DNA of 64,000 nucleotides from Agrobacterium vitis (GTDB taxonomy: Bacteria > Pseudomonadota > Alphaproteobacteria > Rhizobiales > Rhizobiaceae). Numbering within the stretch: the stretch's first letter is position 1; every line of letters starts with the position of its first letter. Below are positions 25,433 through 36,400 of this stretch, in pieces. A program made the position numbers and the translations under genes. The stretch is from NCBI RefSeq assembly GCF_013426735.1, contig NZ_AP023272.1, positions 974,501-1,038,500 on the forward strand. Reading direction: 5' to 3'. Under the pieces are notes generated by a model. It was not told the DNA's origin. It did not search any database and saw only the letters and a list, made by a program, of their open reading frames with translations.

Positions 25433-27139
25433 TTATTTGGCGCGCGACCAGTCGGCGATGTTCCACAACTCACTGTCCCAGCCGGTCATCTTGATGCCCT
25501 TGAGACTTGCGGCGAAGGCCGAAGGCTGGCCACGATAGACGAGCGGCAGATGCGCGCCGGCTTCCGTCAGCATGTCATTGAGCTTCTTGACGATCTCGAC
25601 GCGCTCTTCGATCTTGGCGGTCTGGGAAAGCTTGGTGACGAGTGCATCATAGGCTGGATCGCAATAGCGCGGCATGTTCTGGCCCTGCCAGCCGTTTGCC
25701 GGGCTTGGGATCTTGTCGCACATCCATTCGGCCATATAGGCTTCCGGGTCGGTGCCGTCGAAATTGTTGGTGTACATTTCAACGTCGGCGTAGAATTTCT
25801 GGAACGTGTCCGGGCTGGACGGGTCGCCACCGAAGAACACCGAGGCAGACACATTGCGCAGTTCAGCGCCAACGCCGATCTGTGACCACATATCCTTGAC
25901 CAGCGCCTGGGTGCCCTGTCGGACGGAATTGGTCGAGGTCAGGTAGAGGAAGTTCAGCTTGACGCCGTTCTTGGCGCGGATGCCGTCAGAGCCCTTTTTC
26001 CAGCCGGCATCGTCCAGCAGCTTGTTGGCGCCGTCGATATCCTGCTTCAGGCACCAGTCATTGGTGGTGGAGACATAGATATCCGGGCCGGGGACGATGT
26101 TGCAGGTCGGCTTGCCAGCGAGGCCGTAACCCGCCTCGATAATCACGTCGCGGTCGATGGCCATGGAGAGCGCCTTGCGCACAGCCGGGTCGGACAGGGA
26201 TGGATGCGGGCCGCCTTCCTTGGTCGAGCGCTTGTCGCCCAAAGCCGGATCGGCATTGGTGAGGTTGATGTTGATACGCTCGACCTGGCTGCCGAAAGCG
26301 GTGATGATCTTGCCTTTGCCGGCAGCTTCCATGGTTGCCAGCACTTCAGGCTCGACCTGCATGTTCCAGGCATAGTCGTATTCGCCGGTTTCCATCACGG
26401 CGCGGGCCGCTGACAGCGCATCGCCGCCACCCTTCAGCGTGGCGGTGGCAAAAGCGGGCTTGGCCGGATCGCGGTAGTTTTCATTGGCGGTGAAGGTAAT
26501 CACGTCGTTCGGCTTGAATTCCTTGACCTTGAAGGGGCCGGTGCCGATAGGGGCAAAGTTGGCCGCCGTGCATTCCGGGGCCTTGGGGCCAAGGCAATCC
26601 TTGAACTGGGCCTTCTGGATGATCGGTGCCTGCGAGCCGACAAAAGCCGAATAGGGATAGGGCTTTGGCGAGGCGAACGTCACCTTGATGGTCTGCGGAT
26701 CAAGCGCTTCGACGCTCTTTACGCCATCATATTTCTGCTTCTGGGCGCAGCCGCCGCCGTCTGCCGTGCAATATTGCCAGGTGAAGATCACGTCATCGGC
26801 GGTAACGGGCGTGCCATCCGACCATTTGATGCCGTTCGACAGTTTCCAGGTAATGCTGGTCAGATCCTTGGAGACGCCGCCGTTTTCAACGGTCGGGATG
26901 GTATCGACCAGCTTGGGAACCAGTTCGCCTTTTTCGTCGAAGCCGGCCAGCGGCTCAATGACCATGGAGGATGCATATTGCTCCTTGGTGCCACCGGACA
27001 GATAGATGTTCATGGTGGAGACGGCTTGCCAGAAAAGCAGTTTCAGGTCGCCGTCACTGCCGCGCTGGGCCATGGCCGGCGCGCCCGTCATCATCAATGA
27101 CGCGACGGATGCCGCCAGAATCAACCGGATGTTACGCAT
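25433..27139 (-). CDS. Peptide ABC transporter substrate-binding protein (paralogue 1)
   Basis: This is a periplasmic SBP family 5 receptor, 568 residues from the ATG at 27139, preceded by AAGGGAA. The open frame to 27310 adds a non-signal N-terminus and is not used. The signal peptide is MRNIRLILAASVASLMMTGA with cleavage after AMA (about residue 24). The mature part starts QRGSDGDLKLLFWQAVSTMN. It has the domain signature KLSNGIKWSDGTPVTADDVIFTWQ and four or more Cys residues (YCTADGGGCAQ, KDCLG, PECTA), which probably form disulfides. It is closely similar along its whole length to the upstream gene at 27488-29209, indicating tandem duplication. Confidence 0.92.
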   Translation of the reverse strand: MRNIRLILAASVASLMMTGAPAMAQRGSDGDLKLLFWQAVSTMNIYLSGGTKEQYASSMVIEPLAGFDEKGELVPKLVDTIPTVENGGVSKDLTSITWKLSNGIKWSDGTPVTADDVIFTWQYCTADGGGCAQKQKYDGVKSVEALDPQTIKVTFASPKPYPYSAFVGSQAPIIQKAQFKDCLGPKAPECTAANFAPIGTGPFKVKEFKPNDVITFTANENYRDPAKPAFATATLKGGGDALSAARAVMETGEYDYAWNMQVEPEVLATMEAAGKGKIITAFGSQVERININLTNADPALGDKRSTKEGGPHPSLSDPAVRKALSMAIDRDVIIEAGYGLAGKPTCNIVPGPDIYVSTTNDWCLKQDIDGANKLLDDAGWKKGSDGIRAKNGVKLNFLYLTSTNSVRQGTQALVKDMWSQIGVGAELRNVSASVFFGGDPSSPDTFQKFYADVEMYTNNFDGTDPEAYMAEWMCDKIPSPANGWQGQNMPRYCDPAYDALVTKLSQTAKIEERVEIVKKLNDMLTEAGAHLPLVYRGQPSAFAASLKGIKMTGWDSELWNIADWSRAK

Positions 27140-27487
27140 GGTTTGCTGTTCCCTTGTTAATCTCGTGAACGAGAGTTTTCTTCTGGCAGCGCATGCAAGG
27201 ACGCTGCCAATTTTCCCCATTGCCTTAATGGCATTGAATTTAAAGAGTATATGGCCCTGATCCCCTCTGGGCCTGGTCGGATTGCCTGTCCTGATGATTG
27301 GTTTGCCCAAATTTTGGGCTATAAAATCACAAGCTTATTTTTCATTCAAGATGGAAAATGCGGGACCGTGTATCAACTGTGGATAGGGCGTGGGCCAAAG
27401 TGCCATTCAGCGGCAAGGGCCTTCAGACATGCTGGCGTCAATGACGCCAGCATGCTGCGTATCAATATGCGGTTCTTATAATGGATC
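27140..27487. other. Gap between the two SBP paralogues
   Basis: This 348-base region has no credible gene; the short plus-strand frames lack ribosome sites. It is AT-richer around 27290-27360. It should contain either a promoter for paralogue 1 or a read-through zone. Its one strong signal is a 27-base perfect palindrome at 27428-27454, listed separately. Confidence 0.55.
27428..27454. repeat. Perfect 27-base palindrome downstream of SBP paralogue 2
   Basis: The arms CATGCTGGCGTCA (27428-27440) and TGACGCCAGCATG (27442-27454) are exact inverted repeats around a single base. It lies 34 bases beyond the minus-strand stop at 27488. As RNA it can fold with the central bases forming the loop, so a terminator or stabilising hairpin is likely. 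No T-run follows on either strand, and a protein-binding site is also possible. Confidence 0.6.
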
Positions 27488-29209
27488 TTACTTGCTACGG
27501 GTCCAATCCGCAACATTCCACAACTGTGAATCCCAGGGATTGAGTTTTGCACCCTTCAGCGTGTTCGAGATGGCCGAGGGCTCGCCGCGATTGACCAGCG
27601 GAATGACCAGGCCGTCATTGACGATCATGTCATTCAATGTGCGGACCAGTTCGGCGCGTTTTTCGGTGCCGGAGGTCCTGCGCAGCTCGCCCAGCAGCTT
27701 GTCATAGGCGGGATCGCAGTAGCGGGCGATGTTCTCACCCTGCCAGTTATTGGCGGGAGTGGGGATTTTTTCGCAGGTGAAGCCACCCATGAATTTCTCA
27801 GGATCGGTGCTTTCAAAGCCGCTGGCATACATTTGCACGTCGGCATAGAACTTCTGGTAGGTGTCGGGACTGGCCGGATCGCCGCCAAAGAACACCGAAG
27901 CGGAGACATTGCGCAATTCGGTTTCGACGCCGATCTGAGACCACATGTCCTTGACCAGAACCTGCGTGCCCTGGCGCACCGAATTGGTGGTCGTCAGGAA
28001 CAGGAAGGACAGTTTTCTGCCGTCCTTTACGCGGATGCCATCGGGGCCTTTTTTCCAGCCTGCTTCGTCCAATAGCGTGTTGGCCCCGTCCAGGTCCTGC
28101 TTTCCGCACCAGGTCTTGGCCTTGGAGGCGAAAATATCCGGTGCCGGAATGATGTTGCAGGTCGGCTGGCCGGCAGCGCCATAGCCTGCCTCAACGATCA
28201 CATCGCGGTCGATGGCGAGCGCCAGCGCCCGGCGCACTCTAGGGTCTGACAGGGCCGGATGGGGACCTGCCTCCTTGGTGGAGCGCTTGGCGCCGAGAGC
28301 CGCATCGACGGCGTAGGGGTTGAGTTGGATACGCTCGACCGTGGAGCTGAAGGCCGAGGTCATGGTGCCCTTGCCGGCTTTCAGCATGGATTCCGTCACT
28401 TCAGGTTCCACCACCGTATTCCAGGCGAAGTCATATTCGCCGGTTTCCAGCACGGCGCGGGCCGCCGACATCGCATCGCCGCCGCCTTTCAGGGTGACGG
28501 ACGCAAAAGCCGGCTTGGCCGGGTCGCGGTAGCGCGGATTGGCGTCAAACAGCACGACGTCATTGGGTTTGAAATCCCGGACGATGAAGGGACCGGTGCC
28601 ATGCGGCTTGAAATTGGCCTCGGTGCATTGTGGGGCTTTTTCACCCAGGCAATCCTTGAATTGGGACTGCTGGATAACAGGGGAAAGCTGCCCGACGAAG
28701 GCGCTATAGGGAAAGGGCTTGGGGGCGTCGAACGTCACTTTCACGGTCAGCGGGTCGATGGCCTCCACCGATTTCACCCCGTCGAATTTGGCCGCCTGGG
28801 CGCAGCCGCCGCCGGGCGCCATGCAATATTTCCAGGTGAACACCACGTCATCGGCGCTGACAGTGCCGCCGTCCGACCAGGTCAGGCCCGGTTTCAATTT
28901 CCAGGTGATCGAGGTCATGTCCTTGGCGATGCCACCGTTGTCAACGGTGGGGATCTCGGCGGCGAGCCGGGTGAACAGATTGCCCTGCTCGTCGAAACCG
29001 GCCAGCGGCTCGATCACCATCGAGGCGGCATAGACTTCCTTGCTGCCGCCTGACAGATAGGGATTGAGATTGGAAACGGCCTGCCAGAATAGGATTTTCA
29101 CATCGCCATCTGTGCCGCGTGCGGCTATTGCAGGGGTGCTGACAAATGCGCCAGTCGCTGCGAAAATGGCGGCTGCCGATAGCGCCCTTAAGGGCCTGTT
29201 ATACGTCAT
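27488..29209 (-). CDS. Peptide ABC transporter substrate-binding protein (paralogue 2)
   Basis: This 573-residue family 5 receptor starts at the ATG at 29209 (MTYNRPLRALSAAAIFAATG, signal cleavage near AIA at residue 29); the longer frame to 29245 is not signal-like. The mature protein ARGTDGDVKILFWQAVSNLN mirrors paralogue 1, with the same Cys pattern (YCMAPGGGCAQ, KDCLG, PQCTE) and the same C-terminal SQLWNVADWTRSK. It is first in the minus-strand operon and diverges from the M20 amidohydrolase across 279 bases. Two receptors for one permease pair suggest widened or split ligand range. Confidence 0.92.
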   Translation of the reverse strand: MTYNRPLRALSAAAIFAATGAFVSTPAIAARGTDGDVKILFWQAVSNLNPYLSGGSKEVYAASMVIEPLAGFDEQGNLFTRLAAEIPTVDNGGIAKDMTSITWKLKPGLTWSDGGTVSADDVVFTWKYCMAPGGGCAQAAKFDGVKSVEAIDPLTVKVTFDAPKPFPYSAFVGQLSPVIQQSQFKDCLGEKAPQCTEANFKPHGTGPFIVRDFKPNDVVLFDANPRYRDPAKPAFASVTLKGGGDAMSAARAVLETGEYDFAWNTVVEPEVTESMLKAGKGTMTSAFSSTVERIQLNPYAVDAALGAKRSTKEAGPHPALSDPRVRRALALAIDRDVIVEAGYGAAGQPTCNIIPAPDIFASKAKTWCGKQDLDGANTLLDEAGWKKGPDGIRVKDGRKLSFLFLTTTNSVRQGTQVLVKDMWSQIGVETELRNVSASVFFGGDPASPDTYQKFYADVQMYASGFESTDPEKFMGGFTCEKIPTPANNWQGENIARYCDPAYDKLLGELRRTSGTEKRAELVRTLNDMIVNDGLVIPLVNRGEPSAISNTLKGAKLNPWDSQLWNVADWTRSK

Positions 29210-29488
29210 GGTTGCCGTGTCCTGCTTTGGTTGAGATGATCGCATTGCTTCGCAGCACGGCGCCCAGAGTCAAGAACGCAGAGGTTTAATCTACTAAAAT
29301 AACAGACAAGATGACGGAGCGCTTCGGCATTCGAACGTGGCCTGAAGCAATGGTATGGCTAAGTTTTGGGCCGCTGCCATTTCAGGCTATTTTTTGTTCA
29401 TTTATTGCATTTGCGACTTGCAAAACGCCAGAGTTGATGAACAGTATGCCATCGAAAACCGGATGGGAACAGCAAAAAGAGGTCATTC

Positions 29489-30652
29489 ATGCCCATTTTG
29501 AACCGTGCCAGCGCCTTGCAGGAAGAGGTCGCAGGCTGGCGGCGCCATTTGCATCAGACACCGGAGCTGTTGTTCGACGTGCATCAGACAGCAGCTTTCG
29601 TGACGCAGAAGCTGAAGGAATTCGGCTGCGACGTGGTGGAAACCGGCATTGGCAGAACGGGTGTCGTTGGCATCATCAAGGGCAATCGCGGCGAGGGTAC
29701 CACCATTGGCATGCGTGCCGACATGGATGCCTTGCCGATCACCGAAATAACAGGCGCCCCATGGGCTTCGACGGTGCCGGGCAAGATGCATGCCTGCGGC
29801 CATGATGGCCACACCGCCATGTTGCTGGGGGCGGCGAAGCACCTGGCCGAAACCCGCAATTTCGCGGGCTCGGTTGCGGTGATCTTCCAACCGGCGGAAG
29901 AAGGCGGCGGCGGTGGTCTTGCCATGGTGCAGGACGGAATGATGGACAGGTTCGGGATTTCCCAGGTGTTCGGCATGCACAATGCGCCGGGCGTGCCGCT
30001 CGGCGATTTCGCCATTCGCAAGGGCTCGCTGATGGCGGCGTCCGATACGTTCGAAATTGTTATCAAGGGCAAGGGCAGCCATGCCGCCCAGCCGCATATG
30101 TCGGTCGATCCGGTGCTGGTTTCGGCGCATGTGATCATTGCCTTGCAATCGATCGTGTCGCGCGGCGTCGATCCGCTGGAATCCTTGGTCATCAGCGTCA
30201 CCACCACTCATGGTGGCGATGCCTACAACGTCATTCCGATGGATGTGACCCTGACTGGCACCGTGCGCACCCTGCTGCCGCAGATCCGCGATTTTGCCGA
30301 AAAGCGCGTGCAGGAAGTGGCGAGTGCAACGGCTATGGCGCATGGTGCTATCGCCGAAGTGCATTATCACCGGGGCTATCCGGTCACTTTCAATCACGCC
30401 GAAGAGACGGAGTTTGCCGCCTCGGTTGCTGCCAAGATCTCTGGTGAAAACCGGGTGAAGACCGATATGGCGCCGAAAATGGGCGCCGAGGACTTTTCCT
30501 ATATGCTGGAAAGCCGTCCGGGCGCCTTCATTTTCTTAGGGGTCGGCGATACCGCCAATCTGCACCACCCGGCCTATGACTTCAATGACGAGGCCATTCC
30601 CTATGGCATCAGCTATTGGGTGGAATTGGCCGAAACCGGTTTGGCAGCCTGA
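29489..30652 (+). CDS. M20 family amidohydrolase (hippurate hydrolase / N-acyl amino acid amidohydrolase type)
   Basis: This is a cytoplasmic metal-dependent hydrolase that removes acyl groups from amino acids or cleaves related amides. The 387 residues show TPELLFDVHQTAAFV, GMRADMDALPI, the metal motif KMHACGHDGHTAML (about 99-112), FQPAEEGGGG with the catalytic Glu (about 133), GMHNAPGVPLG and the C-terminal MGAEDFSYML. The ATG follows AGAGGT by six bases. It diverges from the SBP operon and is followed after 79 bases by the fused ATPase, which implies that the imported compound is an N-acylated or amidated amino acid or peptide. The substrate is inference. Confidence 0.9.
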   Translation: MPILNRASALQEEVAGWRRHLHQTPELLFDVHQTAAFVTQKLKEFGCDVVETGIGRTGVVGIIKGNRGEGTTIGMRADMDALPITEITGAPWASTVPGKMHACGHDGHTAMLLGAAKHLAETRNFAGSVAVIFQPAEEGGGGGLAMVQDGMMDRFGISQVFGMHNAPGVPLGDFAIRKGSLMAASDTFEIVIKGKGSHAAQPHMSVDPVLVSAHVIIALQSIVSRGVDPLESLVISVTTTHGGDAYNVIPMDVTLTGTVRTLLPQIRDFAEKRVQEVASATAMAHGAIAEVHYHRGYPVTFNHAEETEFAASVAAKISGENRVKTDMAPKMGAEDFSYMLESRPGAFIFLGVGDTANLHHPAYDFNDEAIPYGISYWVELAETGLAA

Positions 30653-30731
30653 CTCCGTGTTTGTCGCGGTGGATCAATAATAAAGTGCCTCGGTCGTGAA
30701 ATCGAGGCCGAAAACAGGGGAAAATGGGCCT

Positions 30732-32573
<1,842 letters not shown>

Positions 32574-32683
32574 GCGCCGCTGGTCCTTTCTCTATCGACC
32601 CTTGCGCTCGTCGCGGGGACTTTCCATATGCCGCTCGCGGCGGAGCGTTTTTCGGGTTCCGCATCGACCTTTGAGGAGCGGCA

Positions 32684-33322
32684 ATGGATCAGAGAGTGGG
32701 CGGTGAAGCGGAGCAGACGGAGGCCCTGCCGCTTTCGCAGATCCTGTTTCGGATTGCTGAGGATGAAACGCGGGCGCGGGTCTCTATTGGTGATATTTTC
32801 GAGGCGCTCGGCGACCGGGCTTTTGGCGCGTTGATCCTGATCTTCGCGCTTCCCAATATCGTGCCGACGCCGCCTGGCACGTCGGCCATAACAGGCGCAC
32901 CGCTGGTCTTTCTGGCGGCACAGTTGATGCTGGGCTGGCAGCCCTGGCTGCCGGGCTGGATCACCAAACGCTCGCTGGCGCGGGCCGATTTTTCCGCCAT
33001 CGCCACCCGGATCGCGCCATGGCTTGCGCGCGGAGAACGGCTGCTGAAGCCGCGCTTTGGCTTGCTGGTACGGGGTCCAGCGGAAAACCTTTTGGGGATC
33101 ATGGCCTTCATTCTGGCCATCATTCTCGCATTGCCCATTCCGCTCGGCAATATCCTGCCGGCCATTGCCCTGTCGCTGTTTGCCTTCGCGCTTCTGGAGA
33201 AGGACGGGCTTTACGCTCTCGCGGGCAGTATGGTGTTTCTTCTGTCGATTGTGGTCGTCGCGGGCGTTATCGTGGCGCTCGGCAAGGCGGCCTTATTGCT
33301 GTTCAGCATATCCTTTGGCTAA
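32684..33322 (+). CDS. exoD: ExoD-family membrane protein
   Basis: ExoD is a rhizobial inner-membrane protein linked to exopolysaccharide production and alkaline tolerance; its biochemical role is not settled. The 212-residue product has the family core GDRAFGALILIFALPNIVPT followed by PPGTSAITGAPLVFLAAQLM. Further helices include LLGIMAFILAIILALPIPLG and YALAGSMVFLLSIVVVAGVI. The ATG is preceded by GAGGAG. It lies alone between the ABC system and the repeat-protein gene, 110 bases after the former. The family call is firm and the function is only as known for ExoD. Confidence 0.88.
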   Translation: MDQRVGGEAEQTEALPLSQILFRIAEDETRARVSIGDIFEALGDRAFGALILIFALPNIVPTPPGTSAITGAPLVFLAAQLMLGWQPWLPGWITKRSLARADFSAIATRIAPWLARGERLLKPRFGLLVRGPAENLLGIMAFILAIILALPIPLGNILPAIALSLFAFALLEKDGLYALAGSMVFLLSIVVVAGVIVALGKAALLLFSISFG

Positions 33323-33485
33323 GCCGAATTGCTTTGTATTGAGCCTTGCGCTGCCGGAATGGCCGTAACGTTTACCGGGGCGTGTCTCGCCATTCGTTTA
33401 CGGCTTTTGGGTTGCTAATCGACCATATGGCAAGTTTCGCGACAGCTTCGCTTCCTATCTTTCCCCATGATCGCCGGTCGAGCGT

Positions 33486-36400
33486 ATGTCGACTAAACGC
33501 TTTGTTGCTGACCTGCGTCGGCAATTACCACAATGGGGATTTGCCGTGGCAACGTCTAATAAGACAACGACTGTAAGCAGTCTTGATGGTTTGACTGGAA
33601 CGAGTGCAACGGACATTATTCTCCTGACCGATCAGGTTTCGGGTGCTAACCTTGATCTTGGCGGTGGCAACGACAAGCTGATCCTTGGCAATTTCGACAA
33701 TGATGTGACATTGTCCAATGTCGAATCCGTTTTGGGCGGCACCGGTGCGGATTCGATTTTCTACGATACCAAGGCTACCTCAGGTTACATCGACTTGGGC
33801 GCCGGCATCGACAGCCTGACCTTTTCGGACCTTGGCGTCACCGCAACCATCCTCAATGTGGAAACGATCGTCGCTGGCCAGGGCAATGATTATTTGACGA
33901 TGAGCGCCCAGGCGCTCGGGACCTATATCGATCTCGGAACCGGTTCGGACCGGGTGATCCTCGGCAAATTCGATAATTCGCTCACCCTGATCGATGTTGA
34001 GACGGTTACCGGCAGTACCAAGTCCGATATCGTGATTATGGAGAATAAAAGCGGCGACCAGACGCGCCGCGTGGATCTCGGTTCCGGCAACGACTCTGTT
34101 AGTCTCGGCGATGGCGGCGGCACGGTCTATGTCTCCAATACCGAAACAATCGTGGCTGGCAGCGGCGACGACCGCATTCAGCTGAACAGCAAGGCTTCCA
34201 ATTTCAGTATCGATGCCGGTGAAGGCGATGATACTGTCGTTCTCAGCAATTATACCAATAAGCTGACAATCTCAGGTGCCGAAAGCATCGTCGGATCGAG
34301 CGGAAGCGATCACGTCACGATCGGGAGTGCGTTCACTGGCGGATATGTTTCTTTGAATGGCGGCAATGATACGCTCGTTCTGGGAAATTACACCAATTCC
34401 GTCAGTGTCTACGGTGTCGAGACCATTTATGGTGGCTCGGGCAGCGATTTTATCTACATGCAGGAGGCCAAGTCCGGCGGCTTGATCGATCTCGGAGCCG
34501 GCGAAGATACACTGGTCTTCAATGAGGATGGCGGCACTGTCACCTTGAAAAATGTCGAGAATATCATCGGCAGTGAAACCAAAGACTATATTATTTTCAA
34601 AACGCAGATAACCGGCGGCCTGATCGATCTGGACGACGATGGCGACCGCGTAACCCTGGGCAAGTACAACAACAATGTCACGTTCGCCAATGTCGAAACC
34701 ATCACTGGCGACAGTTCCAGCGACATCATTACGCTGACCACCGAACTGACCAAGGGCACGATCAATCTCAGCACTGGCATGGACTCGCTGACGCTGGCCG
34801 ATGGTTCCAACACCATCAACATTTCCGGTGTCGAAACCCTGATCGGCGGCGATGGTGAAGACACGATCAGCTTTTCGGTCGCCTCGACGGGTGGCGAAAT
34901 CGATCTCAAGGGCGGCGATGATACATTGACGCTTACCGGCTCTGGACGAACCTTGACCATTTCCAACGTCGAGACAATTCTGGGCAGTTCCGCCAGCGAG
35001 CAGATCCTCTACAAGACCCTGTTGACCGGCAATCTGATCTCGCTCGGCTCCGGCTCCGACAAGCTCACGATGGGTGATTTTGATAATACCGTTTCCATCG
35101 CCGGGATTGAAACCATCGTCGGCGGCATCAAGACCGATGAAGTGTATATCACCAGCGCCATTACCGGCTCGCTGATCGATCTGGGTACCGGCATCGATAC
35201 GGTGACCATCATGAAAGGTGGCACGATCACGGCCCGCAATATCGAGTCCATCATCGGCGATGACGGCATCGACGTCGTCAAGTTTGATCGCGCCGCACAG
35301 GACGTCTATCTCGACCTCGGTGCTGGCAATGACAGCGTCACCTTCGGCAATTTCAACAATACCGCGATGATTTTGAACGTCGAGACCATCAATGCCGGCA
35401 CGTCCAGCGACGTCATCACGCTCGGGACCGACATTTCTGCCGGTACGATTGACCTCGGCAAGGGTCTCGATCAGCTGACGCTGAGTGACGAGGGCGGCAC
35501 CCTGACGGCGGCCAATATCGAAACGATCTTCGGCGGTGCGGCGGACGACGTCGTGACGGTTTCAGGAACCGTGACCATTGGCACGATCGACCTCAAAGCG
35601 GGTGACGATACGTTGACCATCGGTGGCAGCGCGACCGTGACCGTGCAGAATGTCGAAACGCTGGTCGGCGGAGCCGGAACCCAGAAAATCATCCTTGCCA
35701 GTGGGTTCAAGGGCAGTATCGATCTCGCTGACGGTGTCGATACCATCATCATGGCCGATGTCGACGACGCCGACACGACTGCCACGAAGAACCTCATCAC
35801 GGTTTCCAATGTCGAAACCATCACCGGCGGTTCCGGTTCGGATACGGTCGTCATCGGCACGGTCGGCGGCGCGACCATGATCGATCTGGGCGATGGCATC
35901 GATACCTTGAAATTCCAGGATAATGGTGGATCGGTCACGGCTGCCAATGTGGAGACGATCATCGGCGGGACCGGCGATGAAGTCATCCGGTTCAACGCGA
36001 CGGTCACCGGCGTCAATATCGACCTCGGCGATGGCAATGACACCGTCATCTTCGGCAATTATGCCAATACGGCGATACTTGCCAATGTGGAAAGCATCTC
36101 GGGAGGCACCGGCAGCGACGACATCACGCTGGCCTCCGGCACGACTGGCATGAGCCTCAATCTCGGCAACGGCCTCGACAGCCTGACACTGGCGGCTGAA
36201 GGCGGTACGCTGACGGTCTCCAGCATCGAAACGATTATCGGGTCCAAAGTCGACGACATCATTTCCCTTTCCGCCTATATGACTGGTGGGGAGATTTCGC
36301 TTGGCGCTGGCAATGACCAGTTCATCATTGGCGATGTCGGCGGCACGGCAACAGTCTCCGGCGTCGAAACGGTGACGGGCGGGGTAGCCGCCGACGTTAT

